DNA from: Candidatus Woesearchaeota archaeon
GTDB lineage: Archaea; Nanobdellota; Nanobdellia; Woesearchaeales; WJIZ01
Assembly (NCBI GenBank): GCA_018303575.1
Contig: JAGVXW010000002.1
Coordinates: 1 to 17,639 of the forward strand
Direction: 5' to 3'
DNA: 17,639 nt
Shown one piece after another: positions 1-6,451 of this stretch (positions are counted from its first letter, which is position 1; each line of letters opens with the position of its first letter). The notes below the pieces were generated by a model. It was not told the DNA's origin and did not search any database. It worked only from the letters and a program-made list of their open reading frames with translations. The position numbers and the translations under genes are program-made.

Positions 1-553
1 TGCCATCGCTGATTAACTGAGGGGGTAATGAGCCGAACACCGTATCTCCGTCTACTTTGAATTGCCCAGTGACGAGACCATACTGAGCAATAAGGTATTC
101 TGATACTAATAAATCCACGTCTCTGCTCCCTGAAAACCGAAGAATAGCCACTACTGCGTCCAAAGGACGATTTACGACATACTCGGAGATGGCGTCTTCA
201 GACTCTTCCAATAACGGATGACCCAACGCATCTAATGCTTCTACAAGAGCCGCGAGGTGGCGTGCTTCGGGATTTTCGTTCTTGGGAAGCGCGAGATCAA
301 TCGTCGCGAGCACACTTCTGTTCGAATCGCCAGTCCTCACTTCGTATACACTTGATCCTTCTTCTCTTTCAAGCACCCAGGCAGCTGCCTTATATTGAAT
401 CGAGAGAGGCAGGTAGACCCATCGCGCCAAAAGGTTAACATCAGTTACCTCTGGAGCATGGCGGGCTTTATCAGCGAAAAGACGATCCACGTCGAGCGTT
501 GCGCCATCTAAGTCTCTTAGTAATGGCCATACCTTGCTTTCTAGATCACCCAT
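1..553 (-). CDS. Hypothetical protein, 3' end beyond window edge
   Basis: An open frame of 184 codons runs on the minus strand from ATG at 553 to the window edge without a stop, so the C terminus is missing. The protein begins MGDLESKVWPLLRDL and is acidic, soluble and probably helical, with no signal peptide or membrane segment visible. I recognise no family. The start is supported by a GGAG four bases upstream and by a TATA-like box at 578-586 that would place transcription start within about three bases of the ATG. It is divergent from the PLP-like gene at 638, with 84 bases between the two starts. The long frame with balanced amino-acid composition argues for a real gene; its role is unknown. 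Confidence 0.7.
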   Translation of the reverse strand, partial: MGDLESKVWPLLRDLDGATLDVDRLFADKARHAPEVTDVNLLARWVYLPLSIQYKAAAWVLEREEGSSVYEVRTGDSNRSVLATIDLALPKNENPEARHLAALVEALDALGHPLLEESEDAISEYVVNRPLDAVVAILRFSGSRDVDLLVSEYLIAQYGLVTGQFKVDGDTVFGSLPPQLISDG

Positions 554-577
554 ATACTCCTTCGGAGTGGAGAAGAG

Positions 578-586
578 TATTAAAAC
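578..586 (-). promoter_or_regulatory. TATA-like box for the partial minus-strand gene
   Basis: Minus-strand GTTTTAATA is centred 26-28 bases upstream of the ATG at 553, which would give an mRNA with almost no leader. Confidence 0.45.
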
Positions 587-607
587 TTTATCTTCTAGGG
601 CTTCGGA

Positions 608-615
608 TTTATAAG
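608..615 (+). promoter_or_regulatory. TATA box, leaderless promoter for the gene at 638
   Basis: TTTATAAG is centred 26.5 bases before the ATG at 638, so the predicted first transcribed base is the start codon. Confidence 0.6.
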
Positions 616-637
616 GTAGAAAAGCTTCTTCTCCCTT

Positions 638-1831
638 ATGGCGGGGCTTCGAGAGATCGTGGCTGCGTTTGATGTCTCTAAAGTTAGTGAGAGCTATTCC
701 GGGCCGCTTGAGATCACTGATCTTAAAGATATGCTTGGAACGCGAGGACATGTGCTTGTTGTGCGCGGCGACAAAGCTTACGCTGAAGAGTTGGGGGAGC
801 GTGCAGAACTTGCTAATCCCAAATTCTGGCTCTACGAACACCTGCTCCACAGCACACGTGTGCAAGCAGAGCTTGCCCAGAATCCTGAAGCTGCCTTGCT
901 CGATGCTACCGGATTCTCGGCCTTAGAAGCAGTAGGATATCACGCAAGGCAACTGGGAAGAAAAGCGGTCGTCGTTATGGCCCATGAATTTCTTCCACCC
1001 GCAGATATTTTCAAAAGATATGATATAGAGGTGATTCATGCTGATCTTCCTGCGGAAGAGGGGTATGTCCGGAAATTAGAGGAGGTTGTCAGGAGCAGAA
1101 AAAACCTTATCTTCCTTAACCAGGGGCTGTATGGACCTCAGGCACTTGCTCCCATCGGGAACAGGATTGTGGAAGATCTTGAGGAGAAGATGCTTATTCC
1201 TAATGAAACTTACTGGGTTCTTGGGACCGGCGCAAATATCTATGGAATTGGCAGCAAGATTGCCGCTGCCTTCAGAAGCAAGACTATTATCGTTGAACCA
1301 AGCGACGCCCCAACACTGCCTCCTGATCTTTCTTCTCCAACCGCCGTAAAAGCGTTTTCACGACACGCATGGCGGACCTATCAGATTAAGAATTGGGGTG
1401 GAGTCTATTCGGGTATGTTTCCTCTTCATCTCCAATTTCCCAGCCGGTATCCTCTCTTACTTTGGGCGCATACTGGCAACGTCGGCTTTGACGAAGCAAG
1501 AAACGTTCATGCCTTTGAAGCGACTCAGTTGCAGCGTGCATTACGAAGGCTGAGTCCTGACTACGACTGGACCGAAACGACTGCTTTGGCTTTAGTGCCC
1601 GCGATTGAATCAGCAAGGAAGGGAAAGAACGTTCTCGTGATGGCCTACGGGAAATGGAGAAAACATCGGACTCGTGGGGGATCGGTCGTTAATGCTCCTC
1701 CCTGGATCTTCAGGGGCGAGACTACCTTACAGAAAGCCGCGCTCGCGGCTACTGTGATTGCCTACGCCGCTCTTGGATTTTTCTATGTCCGGGATGTTCC
1801 TCCCGATGCGCCCTCATGGCCGGTTCCGTAA
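638..1831 (+). CDS. Divergent fold-type-II PLP-dependent-enzyme-like protein
   Basis: This 397-residue protein resembles the tryptophan-synthase-beta/cysteine-synthase superfamily. LLDATGFSALEAVGYHARQL (residues 87-106) sits where the ATSGNTG substrate loop and following helix occur. VVVMAHEF, FLNQGLYGPQA (159-169), the glycine-rich GTGANIYGIG (197-206, phosphate-binding-loop-like), IIVEP (217-221) and TTALALVPAIESARKGKNVL (314-333) follow in the order expected for this fold. The usual Schiff-base motif (SxKDR) is not obvious; the best placed lysine is K62 in NPKFW. Substrate cannot be assigned and the protein may be a degenerate or repurposed member. A hydrophobic stretch near 368-382 is probably a core helix. 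Transcription is probably leaderless. Confidence 0.6.
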   Translation: MAGLREIVAAFDVSKVSESYSGPLEITDLKDMLGTRGHVLVVRGDKAYAEELGERAELANPKFWLYEHLLHSTRVQAELAQNPEAALLDATGFSALEAVGYHARQLGRKAVVVMAHEFLPPADIFKRYDIEVIHADLPAEEGYVRKLEEVVRSRKNLIFLNQGLYGPQALAPIGNRIVEDLEEKMLIPNETYWVLGTGANIYGIGSKIAAAFRSKTIIVEPSDAPTLPPDLSSPTAVKAFSRHAWRTYQIKNWGGVYSGMFPLHLQFPSRYPLLLWAHTGNVGFDEARNVHAFEATQLQRALRRLSPDYDWTETTALALVPAIESARKGKNVLVMAYGKWRKHRTRGGSVVNAPPWIFRGETTLQKAALAATVIAYAALGFFYVRDVPPDAPSWPVP

Positions 1832-1849
1832 TCGCCTCTTTGAGAAATC

Positions 1850-1857
1850 ATTAAATA
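1850..1857 (+). promoter_or_regulatory. TATA box, leaderless promoter for the gene at 1880
   Basis: ATTAAATA is centred 26.5 bases before the ATG at 1880, within the 48-base gap after the PLP-like gene. Confidence 0.6.
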
Positions 1858-1879
1858 ATCCAGCCTCTTCTTTCTTTCT

Positions 1880-2173
1880 ATGGCATTTTCAAAATCATTT
1901 CCGAGGCGGGTGCAGGGGCAGAGCTATCCTGTCTGGGAAGATGTCTTCCTCTCCGAGGCAGAGGAACGGCTGGAGGAGAGCAAGGCGCGCGAGGAAAACA
2001 TCCGGGTGCTGAAGGAGTGTCTGCACGACGCGCGGGAGATTCTCAAGGATTCTAAACTGAAGGACTTCCAGACCAACGCGGTGCAGATCGCGATCGCCTT
2101 GTTCGAGAAGCGGGCGAGCCATACTGTTTATTGGAAGGAGAAAAAGGCGAAGGAGAAGTTCGACGCCTTATAG
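1880..2173 (+). CDS. Small charged helical protein, conserved-hypothetical type
   Basis: This 97-residue protein has a short N-terminal segment (MAFSKSFPRRVQGQSYPVWE) followed by a highly charged, probably all-helical region from about residue 22. It ends in the lysine-rich KEKKAKEKFDAL. No catalytic motif, signal peptide or membrane segment is visible, and I cannot name a function; a role as a small nucleic-acid-associated or scaffold protein would be guesswork. A correctly spaced TATA box supports the start and predicts a leaderless mRNA. It converges with the small membrane-protein gene at 2180, with only six bases between the two stops. Confidence 0.75.
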   Translation: MAFSKSFPRRVQGQSYPVWEDVFLSEAEERLEESKAREENIRVLKECLHDAREILKDSKLKDFQTNAVQIAIALFEKRASHTVYWKEKKAKEKFDAL

Positions 2174-2179
2174 ATTCTT

Positions 2180-2410
2180 TTAACGCTTAATCTTCCTTCT
2201 CTCCCTTTCCCGCCTGATGTTCGCGTCCAATTCTACTTCAATCGGGGCATAGGTCATGGAGATCATCGAGGCGACGAACATGAGGACGAAGAAGAGGAAG
2301 AACGTGAAACCCCAGGGCGCGGAGCGCGGATAGACGTACATGGCGGAGATGATGCCGCCGATGATGCTGGTGAGCATGAACCCTGCGGATAACGGTGCTA
2401 CGCGGTACAT
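2180..2410 (-). CDS. Small membrane protein with two transmembrane helices
   Basis: This 76-residue protein has two hydrophobic helices, about residues 7-27 and 34-55. They are joined by a short loop containing YPRSAPWG and followed by a strongly basic tail, RRERERRKIKR. The positive-inside rule suggests that the tail is cytoplasmic. No family was recognised. It lies 26 bases downstream of trpS on the same strand. GAGGTGA ends three bases before the ATG, a strong match to the archaeal anti-Shine-Dalgarno sequence, whereas most nearby genes look leaderless. It is therefore probably translated from the rpe-trpS message. A link to TrpRS function is not implied by sequence. Confidence 0.75.
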   Translation of the reverse strand: MYRVAPLSAGFMLTSIIGGIISAMYVYPRSAPWGFTFFLFFVLMFVASMISMTYAPIEVELDANIRRERERRKIKR

Positions 2411-2413
2411 CCT

Positions 2414-2420
2414 TCACCTC
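2414..2420 (-). promoter_or_regulatory. Shine-Dalgarno site for the small membrane protein
   Basis: Minus-strand GAGGTGA ends three bases before the ATG at 2410. It marks this gene as an internal operon gene in a region where isolated genes start from TATA-positioned leaderless mRNAs. Confidence 0.7.
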
Positions 2421-2436
2421 TTTTTGATTATTCCTG

Positions 2437-3570
2437 TCATGGCTGCCATATAAACTTATCTATTGCGGACTTAGCCTTTTCCCTTCGCTTCTGGTGCTCA
2501 GAGAGGAAGGCATTGAGCTTTTCGATGAGGACGGCCTTCAGTTCTCCTGAGAGGAGGGAGCCGGACTTGTAATCGTGATAGAGCTTTTGGAGCTTCCTGT
2601 CATCTTCCTCAAAGAAGGTGAGCCACTGATAAGCGACGTCTATCTCCGGGTTGCCGCCGTGCTTGCGGTGCTCTTCCAGCGTGTCTTTTCCGCCTGAGAA
2701 CGCGTACTTGTTGATCTTCTTCTTCACCGTGGCCGCGTCATCGGTTGTGTAAATCGTCGTGTGCTCTTGGCTCGATGACATCTTGCCGTCCGTTGAGATG
2801 CCGCCCAGGCCGGGAAGGAACCTGCACTGGATGGAGGCGGGCTTGGGATAGCCGAGCTTGGGGATGACATCCCTTGAGACGCGGAAATGCGGATCCTGGT
2901 CGATCGCATGGGGGATGAGACAGGGCAGGGCTTTTTTATGATAGACGCTGGGCAGGAAAGCCGGAACTGCCTGCATCGCGGTATAGAAAATAGCGCCGAT
3001 GTTCTGCTCGTTGGTGAAGCCGAAGGCGGCTTTCGCAGTTGAGAAGGTGATGCGCTTCGCGACTTTCAAGGCTTCTGGATACATCTGGGTCGCGTGCTTG
3101 GTGTCGATGAGGAATTTTGTCTTCTTCTGGTCGAATCCTAAAGCGATGACATCGAGCATGTTCTCTGTTGTATATTTCTGCGTGTCCTCTAATGTGAGAT
3201 TCTCCTTGAAGAGGAACTTTTCCTCGTCCGGGAACTGGAACCAGAGCTCGGCGCCATAAACATCTTGGAGCCACTTGGTGAAGAGCCAGGGCACGAGATG
3301 GCCGAGATGGGTGTGGCCTGACGGGGCCCTGCCTGTGTAGAGGAAGAACGGATTACCCTTGTCGTATTCATCAAGGACAAATTTCAGGTCACGGTGAGCA
3401 AAAAAGATATTCCTTCTCAGAAAATGATGGAGAGTGAGGCCTTTCTTCTTCGCGTGGCCTTCCATCCGTTTCAGCAGGGGCTCATCAACCTTGCTGACAC
3501 CGAATTCGTGGACCAGCTTGTCGTAATCGATATTGCCCTTGACTTCCCACGGCGTGACAGTGTAGGTCAT
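2437..3570 (-). CDS. trpS: Tryptophan--tRNA ligase, archaeal/eukaryotic type
   Basis: This 377-residue class I aminoacyl-tRNA synthetase charges tRNA-Trp with tryptophan using ATP in the cytoplasm. The HIGH-equivalent motif is SGHTHLGH (residues 84-91) and the KMSKS-equivalent is KMSSS (263-267), inside GGISTDGKMSSS as in archaeal and eukaryotic TrpRS. The pocket segment around 185-203 (FTNEQNIGAIFYTAMQAVP) and the DQDPHFRVSRD stretch (224-234) are also typical. Length matches the archaeal family, so the gene is complete. Its ATG overlaps the stop of the epimerase gene (ATGA), indicating co-transcription and translational coupling. The small membrane-protein gene follows 26 bases downstream. 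Confidence 0.97.
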   Translation of the reverse strand: MTYTVTPWEVKGNIDYDKLVHEFGVSKVDEPLLKRMEGHAKKKGLTLHHFLRRNIFFAHRDLKFVLDEYDKGNPFFLYTGRAPSGHTHLGHLVPWLFTKWLQDVYGAELWFQFPDEEKFLFKENLTLEDTQKYTTENMLDVIALGFDQKKTKFLIDTKHATQMYPEALKVAKRITFSTAKAAFGFTNEQNIGAIFYTAMQAVPAFLPSVYHKKALPCLIPHAIDQDPHFRVSRDVIPKLGYPKPASIQCRFLPGLGGISTDGKMSSSQEHTTIYTTDDAATVKKKINKYAFSGGKDTLEEHRKHGGNPEIDVAYQWLTFFEEDDRKLQKLYHDYKSGSLLSGELKAVLIEKLNAFLSEHQKRREKAKSAIDKFIWQP

Positions 3571-4208
3571 TTCAGCGCTTCCCTCAGCTCCTTGATAGCG
3601 GCTTTCCTGTCTGGCTTATTAAAAATTGCGTTTCCGGCGACGAAAACGTTGGCGCCGGCGTCCTTCGCCTGCTTTATGGTGTCCTTGCTAATGCCGCCGT
3701 CAATCTCGATGTCAAGCTTTGGCTTGAGTTTTCTTAATTCTTTTACTTTCCCGAGCACTTCGGGAATGAAGGATTGAGCAGCATAGCCGGGGTTGACGGA
3801 CATGATGAGGACCATATCGGCTTCATCGAGAAACGGAAGAAGCTTTTCGAGCGGCGTGTGCGGGTTGATGGAAACCGCTGTCCCGATTTTCTTCATCTTC
3901 AGATAGGCCAGGCATTCCTTCACGCTATCTTTCGCCTCGACATGGACGGTGATGCTTGACGCGCCCGCGTCGATGTAGTCGTCAATGAAGCCGTCCGTGA
4001 GCGGACGCTCGACCATGAGATGGACATCCTTCGGAAGCTTTGTCCTTACTGCCTTTATTTCATCCGGGCGGAAGGTTGTCGGCGGGACGAACTTGCCGTC
4101 CATGATGTCAACATGGAGGAGCTCGACGAAAGGCTCAATTTCCTTCACTTCCTTCTGAAGGATCTCTCTCTTGGCGGAGAGGATGGAGGGGGCGATTTTA
4201 TAACGCAT
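3567..4208 (-). CDS. rpe: Ribulose-phosphate 3-epimerase
   Basis: This 213-residue TIM-barrel enzyme interconverts D-ribulose 5-phosphate and D-xylulose 5-phosphate in the pentose phosphate pathway. Family motifs are clear: APSILSA at the N terminus, LLHVDIMDGKFVPPTTF (30-46) with H32 and catalytic D34, DVHLMVERP (61-69) with H63, MSVNPGYAAQSFIP (136-149), and EIDGGIS (168-174) with the second catalytic Asp, D170. The usual NPGFGGQ reads NPGYAAQ, a mild variant. The start is fixed by a TATA box 26.5 bases upstream. The stop overlaps the trpS ATG, so the two are probably one transcript. Many archaea make pentoses by other routes, so its presence hints at a partial bacterial-like pentose pathway. 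Confidence 0.95.
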   Translation of the reverse strand: MRYKIAPSILSAKREILQKEVKEIEPFVELLHVDIMDGKFVPPTTFRPDEIKAVRTKLPKDVHLMVERPLTDGFIDDYIDAGASSITVHVEAKDSVKECLAYLKMKKIGTAVSINPHTPLEKLLPFLDEADMVLIMSVNPGYAAQSFIPEVLGKVKELRKLKPKLDIEIDGGISKDTIKQAKDAGANVFVAGNAIFNKPDRKAAIKELREALK

Positions 4209-4230
4209 ACTTTAGAACAAGCTGGGCGAG

Positions 4231-4239
4231 GTTTAAATG
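4231..4239 (-). promoter_or_regulatory. TATA box for the rpe-trpS operon, containing the upstream gene's stop
   Basis: Minus-strand CATTTAAAC is centred 26.5 bases before the rpe ATG at 4208. The TAA stop of the preceding gene (4235-4233) lies inside the box. Confidence 0.65.
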
Positions 4240-4889
4240 CTTTTGGATGGATTGATACGAGCTTCTAAATCTTTGAGGGTTGCATCCAATTCGTCAACTG
4301 TTGCTCGATTTGCATCAATACTCCCATTAACAGCGTCTAACCGCAATCCGAGCAGATTGAGCTGAGTGTCAAGAGCGCCTGTGTCTCTTTCAATGCGATC
4401 TAACTTTCGATTAGCAGCTTCGAACGTATACCCATGCGCAATCATATAATCGTTAAGAAGCCCGACTCCTACAGCCAAGGCCGCGAGCCCTGGGTGGTCA
4501 GGAGCCATAATGCCGCCCATGAGATACGCTAAATTTCTCTTGCTCCTTGAAAAGGCGTCGCTTTTTCCCAGGGTCATAACGATAGAGGTGCCTGCCAGAG
4601 CCGCGATAGCAACTGGCGTAGGCGCAATAGCATCTACCCCATAAAACGCGGCCAGTGGAACGAAGACGTCGTTATGCGTCGCCCAGAGCACCTGCGCTCT
4701 CCTTCGCATTGCCACCGCGGCTTCCCTTCCTGCGTCGTACATTCGTTCTCCCAATTCAGCGGGGTGCTGGACAAGGTGAAAAGTCTGTCTCCCCATATCC
4801 TTTGCCCCATCATACATACGCGCCAGAGTTTCTGAAGAAGGAGTCATCGCGTCAACAGCAGACTTCACATATTCCCTGAGAGGATTCAT
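4233..4889 (-). CDS. Unknown protein with hydrophobic centre and C-terminal coiled coil
   Basis: This 218-residue protein has an amphipathic, charged first third (about 1-70), a hydrophobic centre and a C-terminal coiled coil. The centre contains VFVPLAAFYGVDAIAPTPVA (75-94), AIAALAGTSIVMTLG and a further stretch near 134-150, compatible with two or three membrane helices. The last 60 residues show leucine/isoleucine spacing (LDRIERDTGALDTQLNLLGL onward) typical of a coiled coil. I recognise no family. The predicted start matches a TATA-like box 27-28 bases upstream. The gene sits between the COG1325-type gene and rpe, and its stop codon is embedded in the rpe promoter. Function unknown; membrane tethering or oligomerisation is an inference. 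Confidence 0.7.
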   Translation of the reverse strand: MNPLREYVKSAVDAMTPSSETLARMYDGAKDMGRQTFHLVQHPAELGERMYDAGREAAVAMRRRAQVLWATHNDVFVPLAAFYGVDAIAPTPVAIAALAGTSIVMTLGKSDAFSRSKRNLAYLMGGIMAPDHPGLAALAVGVGLLNDYMIAHGYTFEAANRKLDRIERDTGALDTQLNLLGLRLDAVNGSIDANRATVDELDATLKDLEARINPSKSI

Positions 4890-4912
4890 ATTCCGCTCTT
4901 TTTCTAAGGAAG

Positions 4913-4921
4913 AATAAATAT
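4913..4921 (-). promoter_or_regulatory. TATA-like box for the gene starting at 4889
   Basis: Minus-strand ATATTTATT is centred about 27-28 bases before the ATG, directly after the stop of the COG1325-type gene at 4926. Confidence 0.5.
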
Positions 4922-4925
4922 CTTT

Positions 4926-5384
4926 CTATGCGGATTCTGAAAACACCTTTTCAATGAGCTTCAATCCTGCCTTTCTCGTCACGGGATATGCAGCAAGGAC
5001 GAACTTGATGTGGAAGCAGTTGCCTGAATCCGTGAGCCAAGGCTCTCCTAGCTCGATGAGGTTGGGCTTGTCGAGGCGGATGAAGAAATTGAGGCCTGCA
5101 TCGAGGCGGCTCTCCTTCTGCTTCAGGATAACGGCTTTTTGAGCAGATGTTAGGAGGGAAAGAAAATGCTCGAGAAACGCGTTGAGATGCGCGGCCTTCT
5201 GGAGGTGGACTTGAAGGATCGTGATGTCGCGGCCTTCGTCGATGTTCGCTCTCGTTTCCTCCACCTTGAGTTTTTCCTTTTCCAGATTAAATGGGAGAAG
5301 ATGCGTCAGAGTTTGCTTGACTCGCTGGAAATCATCTTCGGGCTTGGCGTAGACGGTGATCCAAGCATGATGGAAGAGGCGCAT
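4926..5384 (-). CDS. RNA-binding protein, COG1325 (predicted exosome-associated) family
   Basis: The protein is 152 residues when started at the internal Met (MRLFHHAWITVYAKPEDD). It resembles the archaeal COG1325 family: an N-terminal strand with VYAKPEDD, a central helical part, then FFIRLDKPNLIELGEP and CFHIKFVLAAYPVTRKAGL, which match the family's RxDKQ segment and its final AYP-containing strand. Members are predicted RNA-binding proteins linked by gene neighbourhood to the archaeal exosome; biochemical function is not settled. An ATG at 5441 would add 19 residues, but the shorter start agrees with the family N terminus and lies about 25 bases from a TATA-like box at 5405-5412. No other exosome gene is in the window. 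Confidence 0.8.
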   Translation of the reverse strand: MRLFHHAWITVYAKPEDDFQRVKQTLTHLLPFNLEKEKLKVEETRANIDEGRDITILQVHLQKAAHLNAFLEHFLSLLTSAQKAVILKQKESRLDAGLNFFIRLDKPNLIELGEPWLTDSGNCFHIKFVLAAYPVTRKAGLKLIEKVFSESA

Positions 5385-5404
5385 ACGAAACTGAGGTAAA
5401 GTGA

Positions 5405-5412
5405 AGTTTTTA
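5405..5412 (-). promoter_or_regulatory. TATA-like box that decides the COG1325-type start
   Basis: Minus-strand TTAAAAAC is centred 24.5-26.5 bases before the ATG at 5384, favouring that start over the upstream ATG at 5441. Confidence 0.5.
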
Positions 5413-5427
5413 AGGGTTGCCCAAAAG

Positions 5428-5436
5428 TTAATATAG
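5428..5436 (+). promoter_or_regulatory. TATA-like box for the orphan gene at 5459
   Basis: TTAATATAG is centred about 26.5 bases before the GTG at 5459, or 32.5 before the ATG at 5465. Confidence 0.45.
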
Positions 5437-5458
5437 TTCACCGCATTCCTGACGGCTG

Positions 5459-6160
5459 GTGGTCATGGTGAACGTAGAACCTTTGGTCATAGTCAGTTCT
5501 GCGGACATCACGGTCGGCGACTTCGTGCGGACAGAGCGCGATGGCCCTGTCGCAGTTGTGAGCAGGCGGGTGGACCCAGATCCGAATGCTCCCGGGGAGA
5601 AGGTCTTTGCCGCAACCTTCTACACTACGGACGGCGAGGTTGAGCGCTACGTCTCGAGATATTCGGGGAACGATTCCAGCTCCGCGACTGTCGTGTCCGT
5701 CGCAGAAGCTCGAGATGCGTTTAGTAGGGTGAGACGGGCCTTGTGGGAGCAGATTGCGAGCGCCCGCCCTCAAAGTGAGGAAGCCTGTCTCAAGCTCGCC
5801 CTTGCAGGAAGATACGCGCATGACATGGAGCAGCGCGTCGAGCTTGCCGTAAATGGAGGCTATGCTGTCCTCGATGGGGTTCAAGCGTATCCTTCAGGAT
5901 TTTACGTTGTCCGCATCGTCGAGAACCCGCCGCAACAAACGATGGACAGCCCGGAGCCAACGGTCGACATCTCGCGTGGACTCCGGCTGGAGCAGCGTCT
6001 TCCTGAAGAGAACGTGAAAGCTGTACTCGATGCGGGATTCCCAAGAGGGCTTGAAGGCAGAACCGTCAATAACTACGGGCTAAGATATCGTGTTGCGGAA
6101 ATTCCCACGGAGTTCGCGCACTTTGTGCGGAATCCCATTCAAGGACTGCACCTGAAATGA
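5459..6160 (+). CDS. Hypothetical protein, no recognised family
   Basis: This 233-residue protein (231 if started at ATG 5465) has no membrane segment or signal peptide. The N-terminal half is rich in beta-type sequence (PLVIVSSADITVGDFVRTER, VFAATFYTTDGEVERYVSRY). It is followed by a helical stretch (about 80-130) and a mixed C-terminal region with GGYAVLDGVQAYPSGFYVVR. No catalytic motif is evident and I cannot name a family. The GTG at 5459 fits the TATA spacing seen elsewhere; the ATG two codons later would have a six-base leader, and the choice is unresolved. It converges with the winged-helix-like gene, with one base between the two stop codons. Confidence 0.65.
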   Translation: MVMVNVEPLVIVSSADITVGDFVRTERDGPVAVVSRRVDPDPNAPGEKVFAATFYTTDGEVERYVSRYSGNDSSSATVVSVAEARDAFSRVRRALWEQIASARPQSEEACLKLALAGRYAHDMEQRVELAVNGGYAVLDGVQAYPSGFYVVRIVENPPQQTMDSPEPTVDISRGLRLEQRLPEENVKAVLDAGFPRGLEGRTVNNYGLRYRVAEIPTEFAHFVRNPIQGLHLK

Positions 6161-6161
6161 A

Positions 6162-6377
6162 TCAAACTTCCGGATACGCAGCGCTCCACCGATAGACAAA
6201 TCCATTCTCGGCCTTCTTGCGTTCTATGAATCCTTGCTCCACGAGCTTGTTGAAGGCCTGGATCCATAACCTTGTGTGGCGGTTGATGAAGCTCTGGCTG
6301 ACCCATTCATTCTTGTAGTGGTAGCGGAAGAGCTGCTGGATCTCGTGGAAATGGTCGAGCTGGAGCGTCCTGTCCAT
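6162..6377 (-). CDS. Small winged-helix-like putative DNA-binding protein
   Basis: This 71-residue protein has a helix-rich pattern ending in VEQGFIERKKAENGFVYRWS. That pattern resembles a winged helix: a last helix before G-F-I/L-E-R, then a two-stranded wing closed by an aromatic strand. The basic and aromatic composition fits nucleic-acid binding, but specific family assignment is not possible by eye. A TATA box is centred 26.5 bases before the ATG. The gene is divergent from the gene at 6452, with their TATA boxes only 13 bases apart, so autoregulation or regulation of that neighbour is a reasonable inference. Its stop is one base from the convergent stop of the gene at 5459. Confidence 0.65.
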   Translation of the reverse strand: MDRTLQLDHFHEIQQLFRYHYKNEWVSQSFINRHTRLWIQAFNKLVEQGFIERKKAENGFVYRWSAAYPEV

Positions 6378-6399
6378 GGGATTCCCGCTTTTTTGAGCA

Positions 6400-6407
6400 T
6401 TATAAAT
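6400..6407 (-). promoter_or_regulatory. TATA box for the winged-helix-like gene
   Basis: Minus-strand ATTTATAA is centred 26.5 bases before the ATG at 6377. It is back-to-back with the plus-strand box at 6421-6428. Confidence 0.6.
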
Positions 6408-6420
6408 TTTGTGGCATACC

Positions 6421-6428
6421 TTTTTATC
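6421..6428 (+). promoter_or_regulatory. TATA-like box for the gene at 6452
   Basis: TTTTTATC is centred 27.5 bases before the ATG at 6452. Confidence 0.5.
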
Positions 6429-6451
6429 CCGAAACCCATTCTCATGGGGAA

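Noticed and set aside
235..438. A 67-codon plus-strand frame near the window start
   Set aside because: It lies opposite the longer minus-strand frame, which has a supported start and better composition.
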